This document shows, piece by piece, positions 22,806 through 35,639 of a stretch of 64,000 nucleotides of DNA. Under the pieces are notes generated by a model, which was given only the letters and a program-made list of their open reading frames with translations, ran no database searches and had not been told where the DNA came from. A program made the position numbers and the translations under genes. The stretch covers positions 3,472,001 through 3,536,000 of the forward strand of contig JACGCM010000779.1 of assembly GCA_014058105.1 (NCBI GenBank), written 5' to 3'. Each line of letters starts with the position of its first letter. Position 1 is the stretch's first letter. Origin of the DNA: Kingdonia uniflora. Lineage: Eukaryota > Streptophyta > Magnoliopsida > Ranunculales > Circaeasteraceae.

Positions 22806-23346
22806 TCGACATAAATGCTGGTGAAATCTTACGCTGTATGCAAATCTTGAAGAAAAATATTGTGTATTACATATCAGGTAATCCTATGATTGCTATAAGT
22901 GTATTTGACAAATTTAATGAAAAGGCAACTCGAGCGATGATAGAAGTAGAAACAGCCGATTCACATAACAAAAAATTACATATAAGAAGATTAAACATAA
23001 AGAAAAATAGTAACCCAACCTGTTTGTTTGGATATTGAAGTAAACATTATCATAAATAGTCTAGGATGAATAATTTGCTTAAAAAAAAGGTGAATAATCT
23101 TATTATAAGGGTAATTGTGTCAAATTATCTCAAAAATGCAAAGCTGTTTAAACTTTTTCTCATGATGGCACTAGTTACAGTATAGTTTAATTAAGTATAG
23201 GATGCGTTAAATAATTTTCCTTTAGTCCATGTTTGTTTCTCTGTACTTCTTTGGTTTAAATATGAGTAGAGTGATAGACTTTCACTTACAGAGAGCAAAG
23301 TGGACTACATGGAAGTGGCAGAGAAACAAAATTAAAATGTGTGTAG
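22806..23346. other. no recognisable gene
   Basis: AT-rich spacer between the gypsy LTR and the Harbinger-like element. One short open frame (22838-23038) has no domain I recognise. Confidence 0.45.
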
Positions 23347-23639
23347 TTAGAGCATCTCCAGCAGTACAAAAATGGGTTTAGGTTGGGTTTGTTTTATCAT
23401 ACCAAACCCAAACCCAAACTCAAACGTTTCCCAGCAGCAAAAAAATGGGTTTGAGTTTGATGATGTGGCGCTGTCAGAACTTAACTGGGTGTGAATTCCT
23501 CCAACTAAAAAAAAAGAGTTTGGCTTACTTTTAAATACCGCACGGTGTTCTGATTACTGCCCGGATTTAAAGTCCTCTTATCTATTTTGCTCGGCTAAGC
23601 TCTCCCTGGCTTCTTCATCTCTTCCTAACCCAGTTGTAG

Positions 23640-25200
23640 AGCAGAGAAGAGAACCTCTATGCAGTTCCCAAATGGCAAACTCTGGCACCAACCCACCTTC
23701 AACACTGTTCGCTTAACCCCCATCATCACAATTCACTCCATTCCTCTACCATAACTAATCTCAATTCTAATCACAACTCCAATCATATCCCCACCACCAT
23801 TTACCATGTCGTAAGGGGATACCTTCAGAGGACAGTATAAAAATCCCTTTATACTATCTCAACCACAAACTCAGGCGCTTAACCCGTACTATCAACACTA
23901 TCCGGTCACTCAACCTCAAGGTTTTCAGCCTCCAAATTACTATCAGAACTGTCTATTCAATGGTGAATCTACTGAGTTCAATATAGGTTTTGCAAATGCT
24001 CCAATACCTGTTGAAACGGCTGCACCCGGGAAAGAAAAGGGATAAAGAAGAAAGAAAAGAACACCCGCAAAATAAAGACAAAATGTGTAAGTACCGGATG
24101 ATGCTGAGTTTTTGGACGAGATGGATGATGCTGGACTTCATTGGATGGATGCGAACTTCGCGTCTCTCGTAAGGGCACAGGTAACGGTTTCTGTTTAGAC
24201 CATTGGACGCACAAAAGGTTTTACATTCTATTAAAAGGTCAACATTGCCATTAACAGAAACCCCGAGTGCCCCACATGACAATCATGTGGGTCGACCAAA
24301 TCTCAGTGGTATCCCCTTAATGCATAATGTGTGGTGTACAAGGGGATAATTGCTCAAGTACAATTTCCATACAAGAGCGGGAAAACCGATAAAGATCGGG
24401 TACGTTCTAATTTTCCTTAACTCAATTTCATTTATTTTTCTTGGATATGGACGTTATTTATTTATATTTGGTAATTTTGGGAATTGAAAGAAATGACGCA
24501 CACAAGATCTATCAAGGTATGAATGGGCCAACCTAAAGGATGATAGTTTAAACCATGCGGGGAATCTACCCAGTGGCGTCGAGAACATCACACAATTCTT
24601 CTTCGGGGAACTCAATCAGATCAAACTGCTTATCGGAGGATCCCAACGACCCACATGCACCTTAAACCGCTCCCTAAAATTCTGAAATGGATGGTTCATT
24701 GTATGAGGTTGAAATGAGGCCCATCGGCCAAATTTTTTTTAGAAAAAGTATTGCAATAAACATGGCCTTAGATGATATTATTATATCTGGTAGCGGTATG
24801 ATGACAATAATTATGGAAAAGAGATAAACAAAAGAAAAAAAAGGAAAAAAGAAGAGCCGAAGCAAATCAACAATGGCAGGCCAAAATGGATTTGGCAAAA
24901 GTAAGAGAAGATTGAAAAATCATGGATAAAGACCTCAGGGGTCTCTCTAGACCTGTATTGCAATACTATCAGCAAAGGCAAGCTGAGGTCATGGAACGTC
25001 TCAATAAGAATAATGGACCAAGTACCGGTTCATGTTATTGGAAATTAAACAACATTAAACAGGTAGAATGTTCTTAAGGTTAAATGTGATGAGTTTCATG
25101 AGATACAGAAGAGTATCGATAGATGAGTTAGAGGTGTTTCACTGGCTTATACTATGCACGAAGCCAGAGATGAATTGTATGAGAAATAAATCTGACCTTA
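23640..25200 (+). pseudogene. Harbinger ORF1 (Myb/NAM-associated type) relic
   Basis: Scattered coding pieces: a Gln/Pro/Tyr-rich N-terminus (LNPYYQHYPVTQPQGFQPPN, about 23875-23940), EFLDEMDDAGLHWMDANF (about 24105-24160), EWANLKDDSLNHAGNLPSGV (about 24520-24580), and a basic, Met/Gln-rich C-terminus IMDKDLRGLSRPVLQYYQQR...EVMERLNKN (about 24920-25015). The last part resembles the C-terminus of plant ORF1 and NAM-associated proteins (REIM..D.S.L...R). These would form the DNA-binding partner of the transposase. Frames are broken many times. Confidence 0.5.
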
Positions 25201-25239
25201 AGAAGTAAACATAAATAAATAAATAAATAAATTACTTAC

Positions 25240-27130
25240 ACTGATATAGTTGGTCGTTGATACTGTCATAACTCCTTATTAGAACGACAACCTCACGAGT
25301 CAGCAATGTGATCATCTTGGCATCCCGCGCAGACTCTAAAAGGGCGACTCGTCGCTTACCTAAACTCAGGTTCCATAATTCCTATGAGTCGTAAGAACGA
25401 GGCACCGCTAGTGGTTCTTTCAAGCAGTGGATAGGGATTATCTGACGCCTCCCTGTCCATTCTATATTCTACCCCAGATTTGGCCTCATCTACAAGTTGG
25501 GCAAACTGAAGTCCTGGAATATACTATGAACCTCTGCTGACGTAACCACATCGGGTATAATACTAGATCTGAGCGCACTGGGACCGAACAAATCTATGTT
25601 CCTCGTCCTCTATGAATCTATCAACAGGTAGCTAACTTCAATAGTTTTGTTATGCCAGTATGTATCGTAAGTCATCCTCTCCTCATCCATCACAAGCAGG
25701 TCACAGTCAACGAAGCCAGACTTTCTTAGAGCCTGTAATCAGCTAGACTAAGATGTTGTGACTTATTGGACGGGGGATCCATCGGAATACCCGCATAACT
25801 AGTCAACTGTTTTCAGCATCTATCCCCCAAGTAATACTCGAAGTTTCCATTTGGGACTTGAAGTGGCATCCTCTTACGGGATAGCGTTGCCGCGTATGTA
25901 TGCCATCTAACTCTAAAGCTGCAGATGTATCCCAAGGATGCTAGTTGATTTACTCAATAGTTTGATGGCCAATAAGGTATCTAGCTATAGTAAACAAGTT
26001 CCTTGTCTGGTCATTTGTTTTCTTTTTCTTGCCCTTCTCTCATGCTTTGAGGCGAGGATACGACGTCATCTTTAGCGCATTATTGACAATAGGGTGACCA
26101 ACCCCACAATACCCGTAGAACCAATACTGTATTTTAGAAAAACATAAAAAATAATTAGAAATTCCATTAAAGTCATTTATTAGAAGATATTTGATTTGTA
26201 TATTTGGAAAAATTGTTAGTGTGCCTCAAGATGTTGTGAAAATCCAAGTGACTGTGGTATCTAAGCCATGGTACAAAGAAGCAAGAATAGCGGAACCCCA
26301 GTCATATGAGGGAGCTTCGTCCAAATTGGCCACAACCTCGAGATATCCAAGCGAGACAGTGTCGTTGGCCATTTGAAACCATAAATTATGAAAAGGATAA
26401 AAGTACGAGCCACCATACTGTTATTAGACCGATCATCTGTGACAGCTAAGTACTTTTTTAGATGTGCAATGTTAAACATTCCCACTCTTTGTATTGTTGG
26501 ATGTAATACGGGGGAGAAATTTCATTGCCTCGAATATAGTACTCCATCAATTGTCATACGACAACTGTATTGGATATTTGTCGATTGGAAATGATGTAAG
26601 CATTGTAAAATCCAATGGAATGATCCCTATCTCCACACATGGGAAGAGAAAAGTATGAGTTGTCGACCACCAACACTCTATTAGCGCCTGAATTAGCCGA
26701 TTATTTGAATTACTCAATTTTATATCCATGAACCTCCCGAATATCTTCGCCACGGGATCCCTTATTGTTGAATTTTTAGAATCATTCCAAACTTTTATAA
26801 CCGTAGTGATTGTTCCATGCCGACACTTCGAATCGCGATTCTGTTTATTGGGGCATTAACGGGAATAACAAAGTCACCATTAAACAAAAACTTACCATGA
26901 GATCATTGCTAGTGTTATATATATGATTGACACCGTTTAGGAGTGCGGTAATAAACCGCATCTGTGGAATTTCATCTTGGGTTGGGTGCGATAAGCCTTA
27001 ATTTTGTTCTACCTCTTCAAATACAACCCTTTTTTTTTTCCTTCTGAACCTCGACCGAGTTATGGGTTATTCTAAATTTCTTGTTACCTTAAACCCCAGG
27101 ATGTACTGGTTGTGGGTTTCCCTCTACCAT
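25240..27130 (-). pseudogene. plant mobile domain (PMD, aminotransferase-like) gene relic
   Basis: Minus-strand pieces follow the PMD family order. LIQALIECWWSTTHTFLFPC and GIIPLDFTMLTSFPI (26700-26590); MVARTFILFIIYGF and LSRLDISRLW (26420-26310); YWFYGYCGVGHP...SYPRL with WEKGKKKKTNDQTRNLFTIA-type wording (26140-25960); and RMTYDTYWHNKTIEVSYLL then REVVVLIRSYDSINDQLY near the end (25690-25240). PMD proteins such as MAIN/MAIL1 act in silencing and gene expression, and many PMD copies ride on transposons. Many stops. Confidence 0.75.
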
Positions 27131-27460
27131 GTCCATGTTATTGGGTAAATTTTAGGAATTTTTTTCAAGATTTTAGAGAAAAAATGAGTGAGAGAGGATG
27201 AAACAGCATGGGGAGAGAATAAAGTGTTTGGCTTTTATTTAACAGAACTCGTGGCAGTGTTCTTATTACCGCGTGGTAATTAAAACACTGTGTGGTGCAT
27301 TGAAGTTTGCAAAATTAATAAATAAACAAAACAACTGTTGGAAGAAACGAGTTTGAGTTAGGTTGGGTTACGTCTGACGTGTGGGCCTTTTGTTAGAACC
27401 TACACACGACTACTAGAGAAGCTCTTAATAGGTAAGATTCCTTCTATTGTCTCTAATCCG

Positions 27461-28300
27461 TGTTACTACAGTTTCTTGGGTAAGATTAGTCGAGTCTACA
27501 ATCAAGTTTTTTACATTAAGTATATCGTATTAATTCACAATCGAATTGAGGTTAACCTAAATTGAAGAATAATATAACGAACAAACAAATTTATGGGAAA
27601 ATTTCCCTTTTAGAGCTTCAATTGCTCCATTACTTGATTTTTATTGAATTCCTTTCAAACCATAAGTTTCTCTTACAAAAACTTGGATTGATCTAAGATG
27701 GTGTCATCTTTCTTAGCCTTGCCCCCTTTATGAGGGTTACAAGTTTCTAGTTACAAGATAGGATCATTATGCCCTTGGGACGCCTAAACATTGAAGGAAT
27801 ACAATAGTCCTACGAACGAACTCATGGGTCGTTCGAATGATGGACCAAATTTTGCCTACAAATAGCCTCAACGTAAATTGGTTTTTTGAATATCCAGGTC
27901 GTTCGAACGACTCCAAATATCGCTTGAACGACTTGCCTATATTTCTCTGAAAATAGCCTCAACATGAATTGGTCTTCTAGGAACTCCAGGGCGTTCGAAC
28001 GACTCCAAGTGTCATTCGAACGACTTTGCCTATTTTTGCTTAAAAATAGACTCAACTCGAATTGGTCGAATAGACTCAGCTCGAGTTGGTCTACTGGGAA
28101 CTCCAGGTCGAATAGACTCAGCTCAAATTGGTCTATTGGGATCCCCAGGTCAATCCTCTCATATCTCGTTCAAATGGCTCCAAGGCTCGTTCGAACGAGT
28201 TGGCATCTTTTTGAAGTGGTTCGATCTTCAGATCCTCCCGGATCACGTATATATAATAAGTTAAACATACCAGTTTCATGCTTAGGACTACCATATAACA
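27461..28300 (-). repeat. LTR-like repeat with TGTTA...TAACA ends
   Basis: It begins TGTTACTACAG and ends CCATATAACA, a short inverted terminus. Directly to the right lies CCCGCCTCTTTT, which on the minus strand is a polypurine run immediately before TGTTATATGG. I therefore read this as a 3' LTR of a minus-strand element. It holds at least three exact CGTTCGAACG palindromes and several variants (27828-28195) within a repeating phrase of about 100-120 bp containing CTCAA...GAATTGG...CCAGG. The flanking 5-mers differ, so it is not a simple solo LTR. Confidence 0.5.
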
Positions 28301-28559
28301 CCCGCCTCTTTTAAAATTCGGTGTCGGCCAATAGCGGTCCTTAAATCCTATCCATTCCTTGGCAGGGTCTTTGAAATAAGATGATAACTGGATGCTAACA
28401 ACTGGTGGCACCAATCTCATGATCTTCTTAAGCTACTCCCTATGTATATTCCCATAATTATGTTTCGCTCCATTTAAGCTTTTCGACGTCAATACTCTCT
28501 GCCTTCGCCTTAGCAACCTCTTTTTATTCTAGAAAAATCATCATTTACATTAATTCGTA

Positions 28560-28914
28560 GAGCCTTGGAATAAAGATCGATTCAACTTCTTCATTTCAAA
28601 CTCATTAGTACTTGATACAGGAACTTTATTAATGCATCTTCTTCCTCATCCTCGAATAGCCACCCCTTTTTACCAGGTCTGATTCAAGGTACTCCTCTAG
28701 AATACATACACTTCACGTATAAGTAAACATCCCACTCCCCAGGATTTGTTATTTGTGGTAGCTTCAGAATGGTTTCTTCCTTATCCAAATCCACTATAAA
28801 TCTGATAGTTCTTTACCCAAGCGCACTTCGCCTTTTCTTTATAATCAGGATAACCCTTTAGAATCTCTCCTTTCCATTGAAATACCTCTGACGACTCTCT
28901 CACATCTCCAGCCT
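28560..28914 (-). pseudogene. unclassified coding relic with a plausible exon start
   Basis: After an acceptor-like TTTTAG (28915), the minus strand reads AGDVRESSEVFQWKGEILKG and EKAKCAWVKNYQ. After one frameshift it continues EETILKLPQITNPGEWDVYL, VKCMYSRGVP and KKGWLFEDEEEDALIKFLYQ. The amino-acid pattern is convincing coding but I do not recognise the family. It could be an exon of the element whose LTR lies to the left, or a gene fragment. Confidence 0.45.
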
Positions 28915-29224
28915 AAAACATATACACAAACATCTAGTTAGACTTAGAGAAACAAAAACATTACCCTAAAAACTAAAAAAAATACAATAAATTAAGTCTA
29001 GTTTTACTACTAACAGTGGCTAAGAGAAGGTTTTCTTGGGCAGTAATATTTCTCCCTATTTCTCTCTTTGGCAAAGTCTTTCATCTTTTTCCTTGAGATT
29101 TTCAAGGGTGATGCTTTAACCATATGTAATATATGCCATCTTGTCTTCTTTTGTTTCCCCCTTTGGCTACAACAACCCAAAAAAATATTATAAAACAAGA
29201 GAACCTCAATATTAATTAAATTTT

Positions 29225-30015
29225 AACAGAGAAAAAAAAAACTGGCACCAAGCAAATGATATGTTTTTCAAGAATGAAGGTAGTGATCCAGAAAGATTGT
29301 TGTGAGAAAGATCCAATATGGCTATCTTATTAAGTTAGCACAACTCAATTGGAATTTGACTTTGAAGATTACTGCCTTTCAAGAGAAAAATCTTCAGGTT
29401 TGAAAAGGCATTGATCCAAGTAAGAATGTTACCAATGAATTTATAATCCCTAATATCTAAACTCATTAGGGAGGAAATGTTATAAGAAAACATTCAATAA
29501 TGACCCTGTAAAACCATTCATCTCTAAATGTATTTACTCCAGAGATGATAAGTTGAAGCAAGATGGAATTTTTCCAAAGATATTGTTTCGCAAAAGATCT
29601 AGAAAATTAAGTTCATCCAGTTTGCAGAAATCCACTGGCAAAGGATCTTAGAAAATATTTCTCGATGCGATTAACGATATCAAATTGGGAAAATTTCCTA
29701 GCCAACTCGAAAGTTTACCTGATAAGAAGTTATTACTGAGCAACAATTGCAATCTGGGAATATTGGGCAGTTCATCTGAGATGCCATTAAAGAGACTATC
29801 ATTAATAAATAAATCTAATAAGTCCGTAAGATTAGACTGTTTTGGGAATATTTGGCGGTGTAAACTATTGTTTGACAATCTTAGAAATGACAATGAGACG
29901 CAACAGATAAATTGATGGACCATAAAATATTATTGAAGACCTCCAGTGAATCCAAATCTCCCATGTCACCTAGTGAAGGAGGAATACTACCTTGCAAAGC
30001 ATTCTAGACATATTT
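29225..30015 (-). pseudogene. receptor-like protein (LRR) relic
   Basis: Leucine-rich repeats of the plant extracellular type read down the minus strand: ALQGSIPPSLGDMGDLDSLE (about 30000-29945), LRLSNNSLHRQIFP, IPRLQLLLSNNFLSGKLSSW, LGNFPNLISLIASRN, DFCKLDELNFLDLLRNNIFG and a remnant of the next repeats to about 29225. The xxLxLSNNxLxGxIP pattern fits Cf-9/receptor-like-protein families, which sense pathogens or peptides at the cell surface. Signal peptide, membrane segment and both ends are missing, and frameshifts occur, so this is a fragment. Confidence 0.75.
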
Positions 30016-30734
30016 AGGGACTACAAATTTGGAAATCTCATTAAGTTGAGAAAAAAAATGATGCATCTTAAGGATGCAAATTATTAGTGCACCTTTCTCT
30101 TAAGGGTACAAGAAATATGTCAAAATATCTTAAGGGTACAACTTAGTGAAGAATGTGATGAGCAGAGCAATATTTACGGCTTGCATTAGACTCTCCTTTT
30201 GGAAAACTCAGACCAATTTTTGTTCAATTTTAATCATTTGCTTTGTTTTATTTTACTTTATAGTACTAAGTTTTAGATATGAAAGTAAGTAAAGATAGAG
30301 GGAAAATGGAAAGCACTATCAAAAGAAACCATGCTGAAATAAAAGTAGCACTCAAAAAACTAAATGAAACGACATATCATGCATCAATAGACATTGAGAA
30401 ATATGAAATTTAGAAGATGGAGATCAATATGATCAAAATGGTATCTCAAAAGGACCTTAGGTGCATATTTCTTTTGTTTCTTAAACCTATACTTCTCCTG
30501 CATATAGACTACAAATTAGTACCACGATGCAATAAGAAAGTTATTTATGTTGTAAAATAACATAAGCCAAATTCACTTGTGAGATATCATTTTCTGCTCA
30601 AATGTTGAGCTGTTAGCTAGGAGCATCAGCTATCTGATCATCTTACCACCTTCCATCCAACAAAAAAAGAAGCATCCGTTAGAAATCTCACCGCAAAAGA
30701 TAAAAGGTCATAGCCTACATCATATTTTAATTTG
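30016..30734. other. AT-rich spacer, no recognisable gene
   Basis: No domain seen. Copy A of the Tat element begins abruptly at its right edge. Confidence 0.45.
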
Positions 30735-31560
30735 CTCTACCTGAAGATTCCATCCTCGTATTCGATCAGCTACAGAAGCAATTCATCAAGACATATGCTC
30801 ACAACAAAGATAAGGATGAGAATTTGTATTCTCTTAATTGCCTTAAACAATCACAAGGGGAGAAGTTCGAGGCCTTTGCAAAGAAATATTTGGAGCTCGC
30901 GCGAAAAGTAGATAATCTTGATCAGAAAATAGTTGTTACTTCTTTTACCAACGCGTTCTAGCTCGACTGCAAGGCCAAAGAGAACCTCTTCTTAAACAAA
31001 CCTGCGACCTTGGAGGATATGATCACCAAGGTAAATGGGTATGTCAACCTGGAAAGGAAGATATCCGAAAGGCATAAATCTACTAAATCTGTCCTAACCA
31101 CTAAAGGTTCAACTACATAACGAAATAATGAACCGAAGGAGGATCAAGGTGATCAAAAACGTTCCAAGGTGAACATTGGCAAACCTTAAAAATGCTGTGC
31201 ATTACCTAAACTAGTCCTCCCCAAGATGAATATCCAAATCTCTGTAATTTTTCCAATTTTATTGAAGGATAAGCTTTCCCGTCTATCTCAACCATTGGAA
31301 CCAATTGAAGGCCAACTGTACTGTATGCATCACAAGGTAAATCATCATGCTACTAACAACTGCTATGTTTTACAGAGGTTGTTGGAATTTATTTTCAAGG
31401 ATGGGTGGAGGTACGAATACATTGTAGATTTATAATCATACAAGAATGGAAGCTGCAAGACACAGATCGATGTAGTTCAGGTTGAAGATCAAGCTGAGGA
31501 GAAACAGGTGTGCCATATATACTACAACAACATGATCGAGATTTATTAGATCAATAATTC
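30735..31560 (+). pseudogene. gag of copy A (C-terminal part)
   Basis: ALPEDSILVFDQLQKQFIKT then YSLNCLKQSQGEKFEAFAKK and LARKVDNLDQKIVVTSFTNA are parallel to copy B with only scattered changes. The knuckle CMHHKVNHHATNNC (31323-31364) is a C-x2-H-x4-H-x4-C type zinc-binding motif. Stops and shifts near 30960 and 31440. Confidence 0.85.
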
Positions 31561-31719
31561 TTGGAGATTCAAGCGCAGGAGATTATTACAATGTTACGAT
31601 CACACAACTCAAGATAAAGAAGCCAAACTTCTTTCTGAGTCGAGCAATCGCCGGCTTGGGATTTCATTCAAAGATTATGACATTAGTCACGTCAAATTTC
31701 CACATCATGATACATTAGT

Positions 31720-33200
31720 CATAATGTTGAAGATGAATAAGTTTGTTATGCATATAATGATGATCGATACTAGAAGCAGTATTGAGATTCTCTTTCAGAG
31801 CACAATCGATCAGATGGGATTGGTCGATCAAGTTATTCCAAGCGACACCAATATCAATGGATTTAATGGTTCTAAGAAGAATGAGTAGGCAAGATCATTT
31901 TACCTATCATTGATGGACCAGCCACAATCGACGTCATATTCTACATCATTAACGTCAAATCTTCTTATCAAATGATTATGGGTTACTGCTGGATTCACAA
32001 TATGAAAGCAATCGCTTCTATCTATCATCAAGTACTTCGCATCAAGCACAATGATAACATCTATGAAATTAAGGGCAGTCAAATTTTTTTTAGAGATTGC
32101 GGGAATACCATCTCTGCCATTCTAGATTCATCAGATAGATATACTGCATATTAATTATAGAAAGCTGGTCACATCGATGATCAGCCTTTAACAGATGAGC
32201 CTACAAAATATATTGGCATTGATGAACCTAGCCAAGGTACTTTTATTGGTACCAAGCTGGTCCATCACGATAAGGATGCTCTTATTTACTTCTTATGAAT
32301 GAATCAAAATATCTTTGCGTAGACTTTCGTAAAATGCCCGGGGTCGGTCCATATGAGGCATGTCATAGATTGGCGGTCAAACAAAAATAGTGACGACTCT
32401 CACCTCGTATTCGAGATAAAGTTAACATTAAAATTGACAAGTTGATCAAACTGGGATTCATTCGAGAACCCAAATATCTAGATTGGATCTCCAGCATCGC
32501 CGCAGTTCCTAAGAAGAATAGAAAGGTCTGAGTTTGTATAGATTTCACCGATCTAAACAAACACACTCCAAAGGACAGTTTCCCTCTTCCCTTCATCCAT
32601 CAAATTCTTGATTCCACAATAGGTTACGAACTCCTATCTATGATGGATGCTGCTTCTGGATATAAGCAAATTCCTCTCTTGGATGAGGATCAAGAAAAAA
32701 CCACTTTCATCACTAAAAATAGACTTTACAGCTACAAAGTCATGCCCTTCAGAGTAAAGAATGCGGGCACAACTTATCAAAGGTTAATAACGACTATGCT
32801 CAAAGCATATCTTGGGAAAATTATTGAAGTCTACATTGATGATCTCTTATGCAAGAGCATACAATCAAACGACTATATCACAGGTCTTACAACAATATTC
32901 AGCATTCTACGATCTTATAGGATGTGCCTCAATCCTGATAAGTATCAATTCAGAGTACATTCAGGCAAATTCATCGGCCATCTCAATAGAAAGAAGGGGA
33001 TTGAGGCCCATCCAAATCAAGCTCTCCTCAATAAGCTATTGCCAAAAACAATTAAAGACGTACAAAAACTTGTCGACAAAATTACCGCTATCAACCGATT
33101 CGTTTTTAAATCTTTAAATCGCTATCATTTGTTGTTCCTACTACTCCGAGGTTATACTAAAATAAGGAAAAGTTTAACCCAGTGAAGATATCAAATGGAC
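31720..33200 (+). pseudogene. protease and reverse transcriptase of copy A
   Basis: Protease MIDTRSSIEILF at about 31755, where copy B keeps DTGS; Gly has become Arg. GYCWIHNMKAIASIYHQVL at 31981 is the GRPWIH-type block. RT: KLIKLGFIREPKY-like block, IAAVPKKNRKV-stop-VCIDFTDLN (about 32495-32560), LLSMMDAASGYKQIPL, VMPFRVKNAGTTYQR and the catalytic EVYIDDLL (32829-32852). Then NPDKYQFRVHSGKFIGHL. The frame from 32640 to 33185 is open; the rest is interrupted. Confidence 0.88.
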
Positions 33201-35480
33201 ATTAGAATGCAAGGACGCTTTTCAGGAACTCAAAACCAATATGGGGAAGTCTCCCATCATGAGCACCCCAGAGGATAATAGGGAATTGATCATCTACCTG
33301 GCAGTTACAAACACATCGATCAGCTTGGTTATTCAACTTTAGGGGAAGATCAAAAAAGCCAGTTTATTTTACTAACAAAACTCTTACTCTAGCGAAAATG
33401 AGGTATTCTAAAATTGAGAGACTCTTTCTAACTCTTGTTTACACTTCACAGAAGCTTAAGCACAACTTCCAAGCTCATTCCGTCAAAGTCATGACAAACT
33501 TCCTACTCCAGGAAGTTTTGTCCAAAAAAGAAAAATCTAGAAGAGTGCAGCAATGGTCAGTCAGTTTGGGAGAACATGATATGAAGTTCAAACAATGACA
33601 TTCAGAAAAAGGCCAGGTCATTGCCAAATTTCTTATGGATATTCCAGTGAAAGATCCCGATTGGGAGAAGCACAATCCTAACCTTATATAAGAAGTTACA
33701 GAAGATCCACTCACCAAATTATTTGATGAGCAAGCTCAATAGATTACGAGGATAAAGTGAAGAGTTCTTACAGATAGTTCAGTAGGACTCGCTGAGTTAG
33801 GAATTGGAATCATATTGATTACCTCTTCCAACGACAAAATCAATAAATTAATCTGTCTTGATTTTGAAGCCTCCAACAATGTCATAGAATATGAAGCTCT
33901 AATCCATGGACTTGACCTTGCACTCGATCTTGGCATCCCAGAGCTCTCCGTCTATACAAATTATCTACTCGTCGTCTACCATTACTCTAAACAGTACAAG
34001 AAGAATGGTAAGATGATCGAGTACGCAGCCCTCGTTGCCGATAGGATGAGCAGATTTGCGCAAGCAACTCTTGACTATCTTCCTTGAGGTGAAAGCTGAC
34101 ACGCCGATTCCTTGGCTTATTTAGCTGGGGTCTTGGGTACAGAAGCCAGATATATCTACAGATCGAAGTAATATCAACCCCCAACATTGATCTCCATTCG
34201 GTATGCACGATCAACACTGAGGGCGATGAAGAGGAAGACGATGATTGGCAAAAGCCCTTTATTGCCAATCTAGGCCCGAAGAACGAATGCAACAGGCCCC
34301 TTCCAACTGATCCCAAAGAGCGTCGACAGTTGATTAAAAACTCAAAGTGCTACACAATTCATAATGGTCGTCTCTACCGCCACTCAGTCATAGGGACTTA
34401 TCTTAAGTGCCTCTCGAAGATAAAAGCATATGGAAAGCTCAAAGATTTACATAAAGGAAATTGTGGCTCCCATGCCCTAGGTCGATCACTCGCTAACAGA
34501 GCGATTGCACAAGGACTATTCTGGTTGGGACTGGGCAAGCAAGCATAAGAATACTCATGCAAATATGACACATGTCAACGACATGGACACATGATCTGTG
34601 CCCCTGCGCTCGAACTACATGCAAGCAAGGTGTTCTGGCCAATTAAGCGGTGGGCGCTCGATCTTATCGGGGAATTTCCTAATACTCCAGGTAACCGACG
34701 ATTCTAACTCGCAACAATAGATTATTTTACAAAATGTTTAGAAACAGTTCCTCTTTGTTGAACTAGAGAAGAAGAGGTCATTTCTTTTATCTAGGATCAC
34801 ATCATTGCATAGTTTGGATGCCCCCATCTAATTCTGATCGATAATGGGCCATAGTTCCTTGGTGAGAAATTCGTAGCCTTCCTCAATAAAAGCAACATCA
34901 TCTACTCACCATCTAATCCCTAGTACCCTCAAGGCAATAGCCAAGCCGAAATCACCAACAAAACAATAGCGGATGGACTCAAGAAAAGGCTTCAATCACA
35001 GAAAAAAGGAAATTGGATACGAGAACTTCCTCATGTTTTATGGGTGTATCATACTACTCCATGTCAATAACCCGACTGTACCCCCTTCCTCCTAGCCAAT
35101 GGCACAGAAGCCATCATTCCAACAAAATACCACCATCCCATCAGATATCACGAGCTTACAAATGAAGAAAACGAGTTTGAATTGGCCTATAATATGAATT
35201 AGATTGATGAAACTAAGGAACGCGCTATTACCAACCTAGGTCGATATCACTATATGCTGGCCAACTCGTAGAACAGGAGAGTCCAAAGCTGTGAGTTCCA
35301 AATTAACGATCTCATCCTCTGAGAAATCTCACAATACAGAAAAGAAGGACATGCCGAGATGCTGGCAAAAAATTGGGAATGCCATTCCACATTATTGGTC
35401 GAACTAGTCTGGAATCATACTATCTCATGGCGGAGCAAGGAGTTTGAATCCCAAATCTATGGAATAATAAGCGACTAAAA
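33201..35480 (+). pseudogene. RNase H and integrase of copy A
   Basis: RT-linked RNase H remnants lie at 33200-33600 (FTNKTLTLAKMRYSKIERLF-like, ALVYTSQKLKHNFQAH). A second RNase H domain follows (33760-34130: LTDSSVGLAELGIGIILI, EASNNVIEYEALIHGLDLAL, HADSLAYLAG), the dual arrangement known in Tat elements. Integrase: zinc-binding HKGNCGSHALGRSL...CKYDTC (34446-34580), then catalytic Asp in WALDLIGEF (34651), Asp in IDNGP (34840) and Glu in SQAEITNKT (34940). The C-terminal part runs to about 35480. Many stops, several CAA/CAG to TAA/TAG. Confidence 0.85.
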
Positions 35481-35639
35481 CGGTACTATTGTTAAATCCA
35501 TGGATTCTCCATTTCAATATTCTCATTCTTTCCATTCCAAAAGTGAGATTTCAATCTCCATACAGTGTACATTCTATTCTACTTAATGAAAACTTCCAAG
35601 TTTTTTCCCACATTACTCTCTACTTACGTAGATTCTCCT

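Larger units (their letters stand above)
23350..27424. mobile_element. PIF/Harbinger-like element with an internal plant mobile domain gene
   Basis: The left end GAGCATCTCCAGCAGT and the right end, inward GAGCTTCTCTAGTAGT, are inverted repeats of a type common at PIF/Harbinger ends. TTA flanks both sides (23347-23349 and 27425-27427), the PIF target duplication. The next stretches inside both ends repeat GGGTTTGAGTTTGA / GAGTTTGAGTTAGG. Inside are an ORF1-type relic on the plus strand and a plant mobile domain relic on the minus strand. I found no DDE transposase, so this looks non-autonomous. Confidence 0.75.

Noticed and set aside
27461..28300. Simple solo LTR
   Set aside because: The TG...CA ends are good, but the flanking five bases do not match, and a polypurine run on one side fits a 3' LTR of a minus-strand element better.
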